A stretch of 64,000 bases of DNA from Ooceraea biroi (Eukaryota > Arthropoda > Insecta > Hymenoptera > Formicidae), in the NCBI RefSeq assembly GCF_003672135.1, contig NC_039515.1:7502001-7566000 (forward strand), written 5' to 3'. Below, in pieces: positions 25,826 to 38,809 of the stretch (position 1 is its first letter; each line of letters begins with the position of its first letter). The notes under the pieces are model-generated. The model made no database searches, was not told the origin of the DNA, and saw only the letters and a list, made by a program, of their open reading frames with translations. A program made the translations under genes and the position numbers.

Positions 25826-27499
25826 TTAATGGAGCGTTGCGATGCGGTAATGTAAAAAGCAAAATTTGTTTGTCGATAAAAATATATCATTGCTATTCTG
25901 AAAATGAAAGAAGGCTGAGTAATTATGATATGGACTTAATGATACTTAACGCGGCGCGAAAGAAAAAAGCAAAGATGATTTTCAGCTTCTGAGAACAATT
26001 TATGTAATGACTATATTTAAATATATTTTACAATTCATTCGAAAAATCTAATAAATTTCCGAAGTCTTTCTTACGTCAGGCTACTTTCTGTGTCACGATT
26101 TGTATTACGGCTTTTCGTTAGATACAATATTGATTTTTTGTAACTCCTCACACGCGTATCTGAGATTTGGTTAACAATGTAAATTTGCTTCGAAGATTAA
26201 TCGCGAGATCGTTCGTTGAAATGTGGGCGCACGCGCGCGCTATGCACTCTGGCTGCGTTTACAATTCCTGCTGTAAATCCGTTTTGAAAGATTTACGACG
26301 CGAGATCGGGGCGAACCGCCGTTTCTCGGTGATAACATATCTATTCTAATGAGAATATAGATATCGCACAAAGAAGTCGCGCATGGCACCTCGAAACGCG
26401 ATGAGCGCGAAGTCGCGAGATCACGCGGCTCCCATCTTTACCGCCTTTTACATAACGGCCGTGAAGTATTGTAATATTATTTAGTACACGCTGTGCCACG
26501 GTCACGCGTGACGACACCAGTTCTGCATACGAGCATCGACTCGGTTCACGTTTCACGGTCAACCTTAAATTCGATCATGGTGGCTTTTTTACCGCCTAAC
26601 CGAACCGAGGCGAAATGCTCTCGTGAACGAAATATATATTGCGTGGCGGAACTGCAATATTCGGTCGTCAGTGAAAGGTTTCCATGCTTTCAACAGACAA
26701 ATCTGTATTAAAAAAGTATATTTTTGCATAAAATTATCGTCAATTCGTTCATATTCTTCGAAATTTAATCGATCTTCAAAGTGACATGATGAATGAAAAA
26801 CGTAAAATTTATGTATCCAGTTAAATTTACAAATATTGTTCGTTAAGTATCGTCCATTTGTTATTCTGTTTGTTAATCCAAATGTACTGCGCTTTAGCGG
26901 AAGTATAGTTGATATTTGTAACTAGTACATTTTAATATCAGGAATAATGAAAAATTGCAACTTATTTTAAAAGTAATAATTTCAAAAAGAGCATTACACA
27001 CACACTTTAGAAGATCAGTGGCCAAATTAATTCTAATCAAACAAAATCATAAAGCTGTAAATTAGTTGAAGGTCTATAACTGAAATTACAATTCTCTTTT
27101 ACAATGGCAAAATCGAGGGAAAATCTCTCCCGAAAGTTTACCAAGTAACAAATTAGGATTAACCAAAGTTCTTGTATTCTCTGTGTGTCATGGTAAATCG
27201 CTCGAGCATGTTACAATCGAGAAGCCACTATCCTGGGACTCGTTGTTTGTAGATCGATTCTAAGCCGTTTCTGGAGCAATCGTGAGTTTCCGTACGATCA
27301 AGGATCGAGGTCCTCGTGGGAAACGAAAGAGAGAAAGAGAAAGCGAAAGATAGAGAGAGGAGCATCCGATAGTCCTCTGGAAATGTTTCGCGAGACATTT
27401 TTCCTTAGTTTCTTCTTTTTCTTCCTGGATCTCTTTGTGGCAGTCAATAGTCCACTTGACGGTGATTCGTCGTCGTCCTTTTAGATTCGTGGAACTTTT

Positions 27500-27520
27500 A
27501 GAGAGAGAGAGAGAGAGAAA
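27500..27520. repeat. AG microsatellite
   Basis: An uninterrupted AG dinucleotide run of about 20 bp. Confidence 0.85.
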
Positions 27521-30500
27521 GAGTGGAAAGGACGAGAGAACCACATTGGTAGGGAGCGATTTTTCCGGAAAAATACGGACTTTGAAGTCCTTCGGCAAGT
27601 TTCCTCGGAGGACTCACGAGCATGTCAGGAAAAGGGAATAGGTAAACGATGATGCGGCTAGGCAACGGGGCCAATCGATAGAGTTTTATTGACACTTTGA
27701 CTGCCATAGCGACCATACAGTGGATAAAAAGAATATTTGCATGCTCACTTTCCTGTATAAATAATTTTGTACAAGGAAGAGTGACATATAAGAGTGTAAA
27801 ATTCCCTCCAATTCACTTATTTTGTTATTATACATGTACAGTACACAGTATATAATTTTAGAATCCTTAGAGATGTGCTATAAAAATATAAAACATAAAT
27901 TGAACATTTTATGATCAATCGAGAGTTTACGTTCTCATGCACAATTTTATATAAATTTACAATTACTCAAGATTACAATTAGAAAATTAATTTTTATTTT
28001 ATGTACAGTTCTCTCATCTTGTTAACCGATGCGAATCGTGCTTGCACTCGCATAGAAATAGTTATGATGTTCGCACATTTTCAAGTGTTTTATTTTCTGT
28101 TTAATTTATAAATGATGACTGTGAAGGCGGCTATAATGCGGGAGATAATCTTATGCAAATGTGCCATGACTTTGTTTAAACAGGCGTGTCGTTCGTATCG
28201 TTTGTTGAGAGCAAATCCGTTTCCAGGGTGTCCATTATCGCCGGACTTTCATTTCCGTTTTCGCGTCGGTGAGCGTTTCTTATCGCACGATTTTCCATCT
28301 TACTTTCCTACGCATCGGTCAGCAAATACAATCGCGTGACGAAATCGCTCTCATTGTAAATGGAACTTGCAGAAATGCTATTTTCTTTCGAGGTTTGCGG
28401 GAAATGTGTTTCCGATTGCCTTCACTGTATTGTGGAAAGGCAGACACGTTTCTACAAATCCAATATGGTATTAAACTAACATGAAATATGCCATTTATGT
28501 TACGACAATTTTATTGTTACTAGGCGATTCATATCGATAATAATAAATCATATTTTGTAATATATCGAAATTTGATTTTTTGATAATTATTGCTAATTAT
28601 TATGTATCAAGATTGATAATAGTGATAGATTATAAAGTTATGCAATAAATAAAGTTATGCCAAAAGAAGATTTTAATTACAGTCGCTAATTATTATATTG
28701 TACGATTTTATAGCACAAATCTAGAGAGAGAGGGAAGAGTGAGGGGAATGAAGATTTCCTGCGATCTCATTTCGACGACGTGTTTTCCGTCTGGTTTTCC
28801 CAACGCGATTCGCGCAAACGTAATAGCGTCGCGCTATAAACACGAAAATTACATGTAGATATCTCGCGTTTTACAGCACACGGTGATTGCATAACCGCGA
28901 CATTTGCGCTCTCTATTATGATTCGTCTTCTATGCTGCTTCTAATGTCGTAAGAAGCAAGCGATACCAGAACAGTGTCTTTCTCTTGCGGAAGACAGCCC
29001 GAAGCATTCTCCGGGATCTTTTCGGACTCGTTCTTGTTGCTATTGCGGTCTTGCATCTCAAAAGAAAATTTAAAGTTAAGTCGTAAAAAATAATGTTCAT
29101 TTATTTTATATTGCTCGTAAAAGCTTGGCTTCTTGCGCAATAGTGGAATTATTACACTGAAAAATTCAAGAATAAACTTGTTATTCTATTTATTTAAGAT
29201 TCTTGGGAAAAATAATAAACGAACGTCTTGTTTTAGTTTTGTGCACAGAAATCTACACATTTATCTCTATACAATAATTTTTTTAAAATTATGGTATGTG
29301 CCACGTACGATGGTACTTTAAGTTTAAATACCTTCACTTTATATTTCAACTCTCATAATAGTCCACTATTTATAAATGCTAAGAAATTCACAGTTTCTCT
29401 ATGCTCTTTACAATTTTAGTTTTTGCGGATCTTAGAGCTTTTCAATTATTACAGGTCTGAGAAAGCGCGACAGTTACCATTGCGATCAGAAAGAGAAAGA
29501 TGGAACATATTGCTAATATTGTGAATTTACACGCTGCATTTGTTTATTCGTTTACCAGCTGTTCGTAGCATTGCCCAGTGTATATTGTCCCATCGCGAAC
29601 GCATAAATCCCAGTACAGTGGTCATGCCTGTCGGCGACATATTTCGCAATATAGAGAGAAATTAATCTTGAAGCTACAAAGGCTCTATTACGTTAAAAAA
29701 CTCATATATTTGTATCATATCTCTTTAGTTTTTCTTTCTTCATCATTCTTCAAAAGATACGATAGTCGTCCAGCTATCAATCTTATTGAATATTTTCTTT
29801 CGAAATTATTCAAGAATATAAAAAGTCGAAGATAACCGAGGTACTTTATACAGTCTACGTGCGCATTTCAGTTTCATCTGCCTTTTTCCGCTCGTAATTT
29901 TTGTTTCTTGAGATAGAACAAAATTTCTATATTAGGCCTATGGAACAACATAATAACGAGATGAGACGCCTAAGTATCTTTCGGCGGAAGTATCTTTCTT
30001 TTGCGCACGATGCAAATGGCGGCTGTTTGTGCGCGACCGTATTTGCGGAGATAACGGTTATCTATGCCAAATACGCCTCCGCAATATCTCGCCCCTCCTG
30101 AGCGTGGAGTAATTACGATCGATGCGCGAATTAGCGCGGACTCGTAACGAATTCCGCGCGATCGTTTGATTCGACGGAACTCACGAGATTGATAACTCCA
30201 TGGGGGATCCTAAGAAACTCGAGAGTTGCGAAGCAAGCATAAGTTCGCAAGAATAATGCATTATCATATATCAGAAATTATGTTCTCGAGAATTTCTTCA
30301 ACATTTACCAAACTGAATATTCAGTTTTTTATTTTAACCAGTACATTTCGGAAATTTTTATAAAATATTTGTAAAGTGTTATATTTGATTAAAGCGCATC
30401 GCAAAAAAAAATTTAGCACACCTTGTCGATGTTCGATATGCAATATCATGTTTTAACGAGAGATGTTCGATATATTTGATATTTATCGTAACATAATTAT

Positions 30501-30845
30501 CAAAGTATGATATTGTGACATTTTATGCTAGCCCCGCTAGCCCCGCGCATCTGTACATGTTGCATCACATTCGATATTAATATATTCTATTTCATAATAT
30601 ATTCTACGATGAGTTTTTTGATCACGGAAATCCGCGCGAGTGGCCTACGGGAATTTTTATCACGAATCAGCAGACATGGAAATCAGATTCGCGAGTAGAA
30701 ATTCCATTAAAACTCGTATTTGCTCTCGGATATCGCTGACGAGCAGATACGAGCGGTTCTCTCCATCTTGGTAATTGCACAAAGCAGACAGGCAACGAGA
30801 GATGGTATCGAGAGCAAGTGTTCGAGAATTATCTGCCGTCGAATG

Positions 30846-30868
30846 ATAGATAGATATAGATAGATAGG
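30846..30868. repeat. GATA-type microsatellite
   Basis: Imperfect GATA repeats interrupted by one ATA. Confidence 0.8.
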
Positions 30869-31311
30869 TGCAGAGAGGAAGAGAGAGAGAGGAAGTTCTG
30901 TATTTTGTTACCAGCTGTTTACCATTTGAAGTGCGCCGAGCGCAGCGAGCGGACGTGGAGAGTCGAACTGTTATCTTAGGATAAATTTATCACTCATGAA
31001 ATAGATGTTTGATTGAAAGTTAACGTTCAATTAGTTTCCAGGAAAATCAACTACATTTAAATAAAGTACGCCAATCTTATTGGATCAATTTGTTCGAATC
31101 TATTTGATGCAAGTATAATATTTAAAAATACTGGGCTGTCGCTGCATCTCTGTAATGGAATTATGATTTAATGTCACGTCACTTTTATCGCGATATGTTA
31201 TGCAATAAAAGAAGCACACTGTGCTATATCAACATTACATAAATTTTAATAGATTCCAAATAATATGACAATCAATTTATTAATTTGATATTGTAAGAGG
31301 CGAAAAATAAC

Positions 31312-31398
31312 TAGGAGACTGCCTTAGATTTGAACTCGAACTCTCCGGGATCCTGGTTCACACGCCTAGTCTTAGAGGCTGTACGACCAATACTCCTA
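31312..31398 (-). other. tRNA-like core 1
   Basis: Read on the minus strand: a TAGGAG/CTCCTA closing pair, a GG-rich D-arm-like segment and a B-box-like GAGTTCAAATC, in 87 nt. The length fits a class II tRNA or a tRNA-derived SINE head. The T stem pairs poorly, so this is not a functional tRNA gene. Confidence 0.35.
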
Positions 31399-31524
31399 CT
31401 GTTGTGATCACCTTGTTTTCATTCCGATCCTCTATACGACCTGTCAGTCTCGACTATCTTTCCAGATCTTACAGCTCGGCCAGCCTGACATTACATTCGT
31501 CCCCGAATGTCTCCAAATCGTCGA

Positions 31525-31812
31525 TTCACTCCACTTGAGTCCCTCCCAACATCCATTTTTGGTTCACTCTTCTGAGTCCCTCCCAACCTCCATGTTGGTT
31601 CACTCCTCTGAGTCCTTCTCAATCTCCATGTTGGTTCACTCCTCTGAGTCCGTCCCGACCTCCATGTTGGTTCACTCCTCTGAGTCCCTCCCAACCTCCA
31701 TGTTGGTTCACTCCTCTGAGTCCTTCCCAACCTCCATGTTGGTTCACTCCTCTGAGTCCTTCCCAATCTCCATGTTGGTTCACTCCTCTGAGTCCGTCCC
31801 GACCTCCATGTT
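31525..31812. repeat. 36-bp minisatellite, 8 copies
   Basis: The unit begins TTCACTCCTCTGAGTCC and ends CCATGTTGG. The first copy is 38 bp. As 36 is a multiple of three, both strands stay open with a 12-residue period; no protein is implied. Confidence 0.9.
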
Positions 31813-31939
31813 CAGGCTTCACTACCGGCCAGCTGCGTCTCAACTCCCTCCTCTCCGAGGGATAGCGGATGAATCTCAACTGTCTTCGAGGGGTAGCGGA
31901 TTTTATCCCACTTCTGAATTGTAAGAGGCGAAAAATAAC

Positions 31940-32025
31940 TAGGAGACTGCCTTAGATTTGAACTCGAACTCTCCGGGATCCCTGGTTCACACGCCTAGTC
32001 TTAGGCTGTATGGCCAATACTCCTA
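31940..32025 (-). other. tRNA-like core 2
   Basis: An 86-nt repeat of core 1 with the same closing pair (31940-31945 against 32020-32025), a GGC/GCC D-arm-like stem and B-box-like GTTCAAATC. Confidence 0.35.
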
Positions 32026-32151
32026 CTGTTGTGATCAACTTGTTTTCATTCCGATCCTCTATACGACCTGTCAGTCTCGACTATCTTTCCAGATCTTACA
32101 GCTCGGCCAGCCTGACATTACATTCGTCCCCGAATGTCTCCAAATAGTCGG

Positions 32152-32295
32152 TTCACTCCACTTGAGTCCCTCTCAACCTCCATTTTTGGTTCACTCTTCT
32201 GAGTCCCTCCCAACCTCCATGTTGGTTCACTCCTCTGAGTCCTTCCCAATCTCCATGTTGGTTCACTCCTCTAAGTCCGTCCCGACCTCCATGTT
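32152..32295. repeat. 36-bp minisatellite, 4 copies
   Basis: The same unit as 31525-31812 but with four copies. The difference accounts for the shorter macro-unit. Confidence 0.9.
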
Positions 32296-32422
32296 CAGGC
32301 TTCACTACCGGCCAGCTGCGTCTCAACTCCCTCCTCTCCGAGGGATAGCGGATGAATCTCAACTGTCTTCGAGGGGTAGCGGATTTTATCCCACTTCTGA
32401 ATTGTAAGAGGCGAAAAATAAC

Positions 32423-32508
32423 TAGGAGACTGCCTTAGATTTGAACTCGAACTCTCCGGGATCCCTGGTTCACACGCCTAGTCTTAGGCTGTATGGCCAA
32501 TACTCCTA
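32423..32508 (-). other. tRNA-like core 3
   Basis: Copy of core 2 exactly 483 bp downstream. Confidence 0.35.
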
Positions 32509-32634
32509 CTGTTGTGATCAACTTGTTTTCATTCCGATCCTCTATACGACCTGTCAGTCTCGACTATCTTTCCAGATCTTACAGCTCGGCCAGCCTGACA
32601 TTACATTCGTCCCCGAATGTCTCCAAATAGTCGG

Positions 32635-32778
32635 TTCACTCCACTTGAGTTCCTCTCAACCTCCATTTTTGGTTCACTCTTCTGAGTCCCTCCCAACCTC
32701 CATGTTGGTTCACTCCTCTGAGTCCTTCCCAATCTCCATGTTGGTTCACTCCTCTAAGTCCGTCCCGACCTCCATGTT
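32635..32778. repeat. 36-bp minisatellite, 4 copies
   Basis: Copy of 32152-32295, 483 bp downstream, with a single-base change near 32651. Confidence 0.9.
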
Positions 32779-32905
32779 CAGGCTTCACTACCGGCCAGCT
32801 GCGTCTCAACTCCCTCCTCTCCGAGGGATAGCGGATGAATCTCAACTGTCTTCGAGGGGTAGCGGATTTTATCCCACTTCTGAATTGTAAGAGGCGAAAA
32901 ATAAC

Positions 32906-32991
32906 TAGGAGACTGCCTTAGATTTGAACTCGAACTCTCCGGGATCCCTGGTTCACACGCCTAGTCTTAGGCTGTATGGCCAATACTCCTA
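32906..32991 (-). other. tRNA-like core 4
   Basis: Copy of core 2, 966 bp downstream, in the truncated last unit. This unit lacks the minisatellite. Confidence 0.35.
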
Positions 32992-33070
32992 CTGTTGTGA
33001 TCAACTTGTTTTCATTCCGATCCTCTATACGACCTGTCAGTTTCGACTATCTTTCCAGATCTTACAATAT

Positions 33071-33564
33071 AAATATCATATTTTGTTAAGAAGAGTCGAG
33101 TTTCTTTTTGCTGATATATAAATCACGATTTATGTATAAGCGAAATCGTTTAACGTGACTCAGGAAGAGTAATCTGGAGGAAGTCATCGGTATATAATAT
33201 TTTGCCGAAGGTTCAGTTACCCTCATCCTTCGGACACGTCGTTGCATCATTCTGGCACTTGTCCAGGATCGTCCGATGTCCGTTCGACAATCTCGTCCTC
33301 GGCATTGGCATTCTTTTCTCGCTTCGCTGCGGAAAAAACTCGTTTCGATCTCAAAGGAGCACACAGCTCCAAGATCTGGTCGCGATTCTCCGCTGCTGAA
33401 CGACGCACTTGAAGTATCCACAAAGCGCTCTTATTGGTATTGATCGATAGAGAGAATAATTTTGTATCCCCCCCGGCGACACTGTATAGACCGCATCGCG
33501 ATCGCAACCGTGACATTTTAATGATGGCTCTGTTTTTTAAAGCTCTCACGAGTCTTTTATCCTC
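33071..33564. other. Unassigned DNA
   Basis: Overlapping frames on both strands of at most 111 codons. No recognised family. Confidence 0.5.
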
Positions 33565-33568
33565 TTAA

Positions 33569-34777
33569 AGGGGTATTCTAGTGTAAAAGCGGAATTTGTA
33601 TGCTATTTTGGTGAATTTTTTTTGAAAAAAGTATAAGGTTTTTTGAGGCAGGGTTTTCCCTGCTTATTCATACATATTTGGTGTATGTTTCCAAATTTTT
33701 GTAGTAGACAATAACTATAAATAAGCGCTGCACATGATATTAAATAAGAACATGAAAAAAAAAGTTGGTCCATGGTTCCCATGATTTCAGCTGTTCTGCT
33801 CATCTGAAACAAAAAAACCAAAGAGATTCTTAATTAGTATGAGTGTGGCTATAGCAGGTACCAGAATGAAAAAAAAATGTTGAAAATTTAAAACATGACT
33901 TCATTGAGAAAATTAAGTTTCGATTTGTGCCATTTTTTTCACCATTGAAGGGCTGTAGAAATTCCAAAAAACAATATTTCGACTTGATTGTGGTAGGGGC
34001 TATAGCCACACATATACTGAAGATGTGTGCAAAAGCCTGAGTCAATTGATTAACTGGTTTTTGAGATATCATGGGAACCAATTTGAAAAACATGGTTTCG
34101 AGAAAAACACGTTTAAAGTTTTTCATACTGATTACATAGAGATAATGTTACTTATGATCAATCGGCTAGTCCAGGGCCATTACAGGGGACATTCCTCTTG
34201 TTCGTAGAAGTCCTGCAGAGCTGATCTCTCTTCCCTGCGATTCATTCTCTGATCTCGAGAGAAGTTAGTGGAGCGCCGCTCCGAGCGGGTGATACGAGCT
34301 TCGTTCCGGGAGTTGCGTACATCACCGCTTGCTGACCAATACTAACTCCCATCACGTTCATAAGTTTTAAAATTGGCATAAATCCTTTATTGGAAATTAT
34401 AACTGCCAAGAATGTTGCTATTTCAACAACTTTCACGCCAGCATGGAGATGTTTTGGAGCAAAAGTCCAAATCAATGAATTTAGAGATTCATTGTACTAT
34501 ATAAGCTGTACTATACAAAGGCTCCAATTCAAATGTATGACCTTCAAAGAATAACGATCTTCCGACCCTACCTAAAATACTAACACAATGCTCTGTTGTG
34601 TGCCGCGCGGTCCAACCCCCGAGCACGCGCCAGAGGTTATTTTCTATTAGGTGCTATTACTTTGTTAATTTTGCGAATCGGGCTAAATCTTCTCGCAGAC
34701 ATATTTTCCATACCATATACTTGCAAAATATGCCAAAAAAATTCGATTTTTCTGACATGCTACACTAGAATACCCCC
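33569..34777. mobile_element. piggyBac-like non-autonomous element (TTAA)
   Basis: A 1209-bp element flanked by TTAA (33565-33568 and 34778-34781). The ends share GGGGTATTCTAGTGTA in inverted orientation. No transposase could be recognised and open frames are short. Its termini differ from those of the foldback family at 25106 and the MITE at 41668, so it is a third TTAA family in the window. Confidence 0.85.
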
Positions 34778-34781
34778 TTAA

Positions 34782-36677
34782 AGAAAATTTGTCCGTATAT
34801 ACGTGTGTAGATATAGTATATGTGTTTCGTAAAACCATGTGTGATTTCAATTAAAATTCTCTTGGACTGCAGTCACCGCTTGGAATTAATTAAATAATTA
34901 ATTAAGACTGTCATACCTGTTTAGTATGATTATTATCATAGCTGTTTATTATTCGAATCGCTACATTTTCTTCAATTGTGTATATCTTTAACGGCATCGA
35001 AACGAGTTTGTACCTCGAAGATCATCGACATTGCATTAGCAGATTACTGGCGCGTTCTTATACAATCTTTGCAACCTGTTAACCTGTCTCTCATCGAGTT
35101 TATGCTTCTCGGGCTCATTAAATTGTCCCCCGCCGTCGCTCTCTGTTCCCGATCATGTTACTTCGTAAGGCGAAACGCCTTCAGTAATACCATTATTAAA
35201 ATCAGTTGCAAATGAGAAGCGGAATTATAATAGCTATCGGACGGGCACAAACAAATTAGAAATCGATTGCTCCGAGAAAGGAATTACAGTGGCTGTAATA
35301 TGGACAACGTGAGCAAGATCAATGCCGCTAAATTACATCGCTTTTAATCATTTCAGAGACTCTCATGATTACTCCCAACAGAGTTAGTGCGAACAGAGAA
35401 ATCGACTCTTCTTAATGATATTATGTTTCCATCATATTAATTAATTCATCGCCATATTAATTTCGGACTCGTTATTCCACTTTGTCATACATCTCTTTAG
35501 TTATCTCGATTATCTTGCCTCATTTTATATTTTACCGGCGTTTTATATTCGAAAATTTTCAACATTTTATCCTCACATTGTATTCTCACAAATGTCGCCT
35601 CGTTTGAAGAGCTCGTTCTTCAAATCTTTTTCTCGCACTGTCCTACGCGGAGATCATGCTGATTTATTTGGTCATATTTTTTTGGCCGCGATATGCAACG
35701 ATGAACTGCATGCGGATAAATGGCATGTCAACATTGTCAGTTGTCCAACGCGAACTCGTGTTCGTATTTTACAGCGAAAATGCGGACGCGACGGGTAATT
35801 TTCACACGTGCGGTCGAACTTGGATAAACGGTCGCAAAAACAGACCGCTATCTGCCTCCATCGATCCCATTTTCTCTGTCGACGGACGAAAGTCCAGTCT
35901 TTCCGTGCACAAATTCGTCGTTCAAACAGAATTCGCAACGAATCTCGAGGAGCTCTTATCAGTCTGATACTGTTTAACTCCTTCAATCTGATCGCGCCAC
36001 AACGCGATTGCACGCGTGCTAGAAGCTTGAGGCAAAATGTGTGTAAACACGTGTCACATTATTCATATTAGAGTTAATTTTCTAACATGAAATTTTGCTC
36101 CTCGATCTTGATATTGTACTTAGTAACAAAATCAACAAATTTCTTGTAAAAGAGATTGGGAAATTTTGCTTTCCCCAACGGGAATGTTGTAATGAAAATT
36201 CATGTCCTAAAAAACTTGCTCAAACTCATTTTTCGAAGCTTCAATGTTTCCTAGTACTTACGGCGTTGTAAGTTTTTACATATTTTTGCATTTATTTTTA
36301 TGCGCACATGTTTTTTTTGTTATTGCCGCCTACTCGGTAGTTCAAGTAACTCAGGCACACAGGAGAGTGAATTCAAAAAGCTTTTTTGTTCGCCAATAAA
36401 TATGCAAGCGCCAGCGTTAACACGTGACGCGCGTCCACGGCATTTCTATGCGCATGATGCACAGTTAATTGTTTTATTAATACAATTGCTTGTCAGATCT
36501 ATTTAGAAATATCTCATGTTCAACTAGGTGAAACATCGGTCGGATCGCACATGTTGATCCAATGACGTTAATAATGTAATACTTTCGGATGAGAAAAGTT
36601 TCGTTTGTTTCGAAATTTGACAATCCCCAGAACGGGTAACACTTTCTTTAGCAATGGGTCACTCGCAACTAAGAACA
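34782..36677. other. Unassigned DNA
   Basis: AT-rich with a mixed section at 35590-36010 where frames overlap on both strands. No gene is recognised. Confidence 0.5.
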
Positions 36678-36741
36678 TACACTGAGAAAAATGATTTGAT
36701 CGTATCAACAAGACGTATCTGATAGAATGCATTTTGGTTAA

Positions 36742-38473
36742 GGGGGAAACCTGCTTTAGAACGTTGAAAATAAGGTATAATTTTACGAATTGTTTTTGGA
36801 GAAACTATACAGCGGATCATTATAAAACTTTGATGCATTTATTAGTACATGTTTAAAGATAAAAAAATTATTTTTTTATTTGAATATATCGCCTGTAGAG
36901 GTCGTCCTGGAGGCATCTTAGTGCAGTCGGCATTGTAAATTGGTGAGCATTCTCCTGCCTCCAAATTTCGTCCAAACTGAAAAATTGAAATATTTTCTTG
37001 TTATTTATGAATTCCCATCGTCGATGAACCTTTAATATTCATAAAAACATTAAGTTAAACGATTACTTTTGCATGAAAAAGTTCAACAACTTTGCCTAAA
37101 AATCGTACTTTTGTGTTCTAAGCTCCACCATTTTGGCACTTTTCAACTTTTTTCTTCTCTCTTTGGTTCATCGACGATGGGAATTCATAAATAACGAGAA
37201 CATATTTCAATTTTTCAGTTCAGACGAAATTTGGAGGCAGGAGAATGCTCACCGATTTGCAATGCCGGCGACGCGGCTGCACCAAGACTTCTCCAGGACG
37301 ACCTCTACAAGCGATATATTCAAATCAAAAATAATTTTTTTTATCTTCAAACATGTACTAATAAATGCATAAAACTTTGATGCATTTATTAGTACATGTT
37401 TAAAGATAAAAAAATTATTTTTTTATTTGAATATATCGCCTGTAGAGGTCGTCCTGGAGGCATCTTAGTGCAGTCGGCATTGTAAATTGGTGAGCATTCT
37501 CCTGCCTCCAAATTTCGTCCAAACTGAAAAATTGAAATATTTTCTTGTTATTTATGAATTCCCATCGTCGATTAACCTTTAATATTCATAAAAACATTAA
37601 GTTAAACGATTACTTTTGCATGAAAAAGTTCCAAAACTTTGCCTAAAAATCGTACTTTTGTGTTCTAAGCTCCACCATTTTGGCACTTTTCAACTTTTTT
37701 CTTCTCTCTTTGGTTCATCGACGATGGGAATTCATAAATAACGAGAACATATTTCAATTTTTCAGTTCAGACGAAATTTGGAGGCAGGAGAATGCTCACC
37801 GATTTGCAATGCCGGCGACGCGGCTGCACTAAGATTTCTCGAGGACGACCTCTACAAGCGATATATTCAAATCAAAAATAATTTTTTTTATTTGAATATA
37901 TCGCCTGTAGAGGTCGTCCTGGAGGCATCTTAGTGCAGCCGGCATTGCAAATTGGTGAGCATTCTCCTGCCTCCAAATTTCATCCAAACTGAAAAATTGA
38001 AATATTTTCTCGTTATTTATGAATTCCCATCGTCGATGAACCTTTAATATTCATAAAAACATTAAGTTAAACGATTACTTTTGCATGAAAAAGTTCAACA
38101 ACTTTGCCTAAAAATCGTACTTTTGTGTTCTAAGCTCCACCATTTTGGCACTTTTCAACTTTTTTCTTCTCTCTTTGGTTCATCGACGATGGGAATTCAT
38201 AAATAACGAGAACATATTTCAATTTTTCAGTTCAGACGAAATTTGGAGGCAGGAGAATGCTCACCGATTTGCAATGCCGGCGACGCGGCTGCACTAAGAT
38301 TTCTCGAGGACGACCTCTACAAGCGATATATTCAAATCAAAAAATAATTTTTTTTATCTTTAAACATATACTAATAAATGCATCAAAGTTTTATAATGAT
38401 CCGCTGTATAGTTTTTCCAAAAACAATTCGTAAAATATACCTTATTTTCAGCGTTCTAAAGCATGCTCCCCCC
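36742..38473. mobile_element. Triplicated foldback element (TTAA), family F composite
   Basis: TTAA flanks at 36738-36741 and 38474-38477. Instead of one pair of arms there are three left-right pairs in series, with restarts at about 37373 and 37886. The second pair lacks the outer ~80 bp of the arm and the third lacks ~125 bp at its left, so only the outermost ends are complete. The central sequences of all three run in the reverse orientation to the 25106 copy. No coding content. Confidence 0.88.
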
Positions 38474-38809
38474 TTAAACTAACCAAGAATTTCTAGTTAT
38501 CACGATAGGACTGGATATTTTATAACTAGAACGTTTGATAGACCGTACTGTAAGAATTTGGTTAGTATTTTCCAGTTGGATCTATAAAACTTCTAGTTAT
38601 ATTACACTAGACATAAGAACAAACGAAGATGCAATCAGAATTCTGGTTAATCGCAGGGCACTCCAGCAGCATTCTATTGTTTCGTGTCGTGCGTGTTGAT
38701 CGGCACGGACGGCACGTTTTCCTCCTGTAGTGAAATGAAATTAGTTAGTGGAATGGCTGTGAAGTGATAGCGGATGAAAAAACGTGTTCTCTTCTTATAT
38801 TTTTTTATA

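Larger units (their letters stand above)
25830..31287. other. Unassigned DNA
   Basis: The second-longest stretch without an assigned element. It is AT-rich with scattered CG-rich patches and simple repeats (AG runs near 27339-27360, 27500-27519 and 28725-28740; GATA at 30846-30868). A 28-bp near-palindrome lies at about 26336-26363. No open frame resembles a known protein. Confidence 0.5.
31288..33070. repeat. Macrosatellite with 483-628-bp units
   Basis: Unit starts (GTAAGAGGCGAAAAATAAC) occur at 31293, 31921, 32404 and 32887, giving periods of 628, 483 and 483 bp; the last unit is truncated near 33066. The outer edges are inverted, ATATTGTAAGA at 31288-31298 and TCTTACAATAT at 33060-33070. 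The array therefore probably grew inside a short element with inverted ends. Units 2 and 3 are nearly identical. The extra length of unit 1 is explained by four more 36-bp minisatellite copies. No real gene is indicated; frames through the array are products of its periodicity. Confidence 0.93.

Noticed and set aside
31491..32890. Repetitive 12-residue-period 'proteins' on both strands
   Set aside because: Produced by the 36-bp minisatellite, whose length is a multiple of three; open on both strands.
31312..32991. Functional tRNA genes
   Set aside because: The T stem and anticodon stem pair poorly; only a tRNA-like relic is supported.
31288..33070. CRISPR array
   Set aside because: Repeats are contiguous or contain no unique spacers, and the DNA is eukaryotic.
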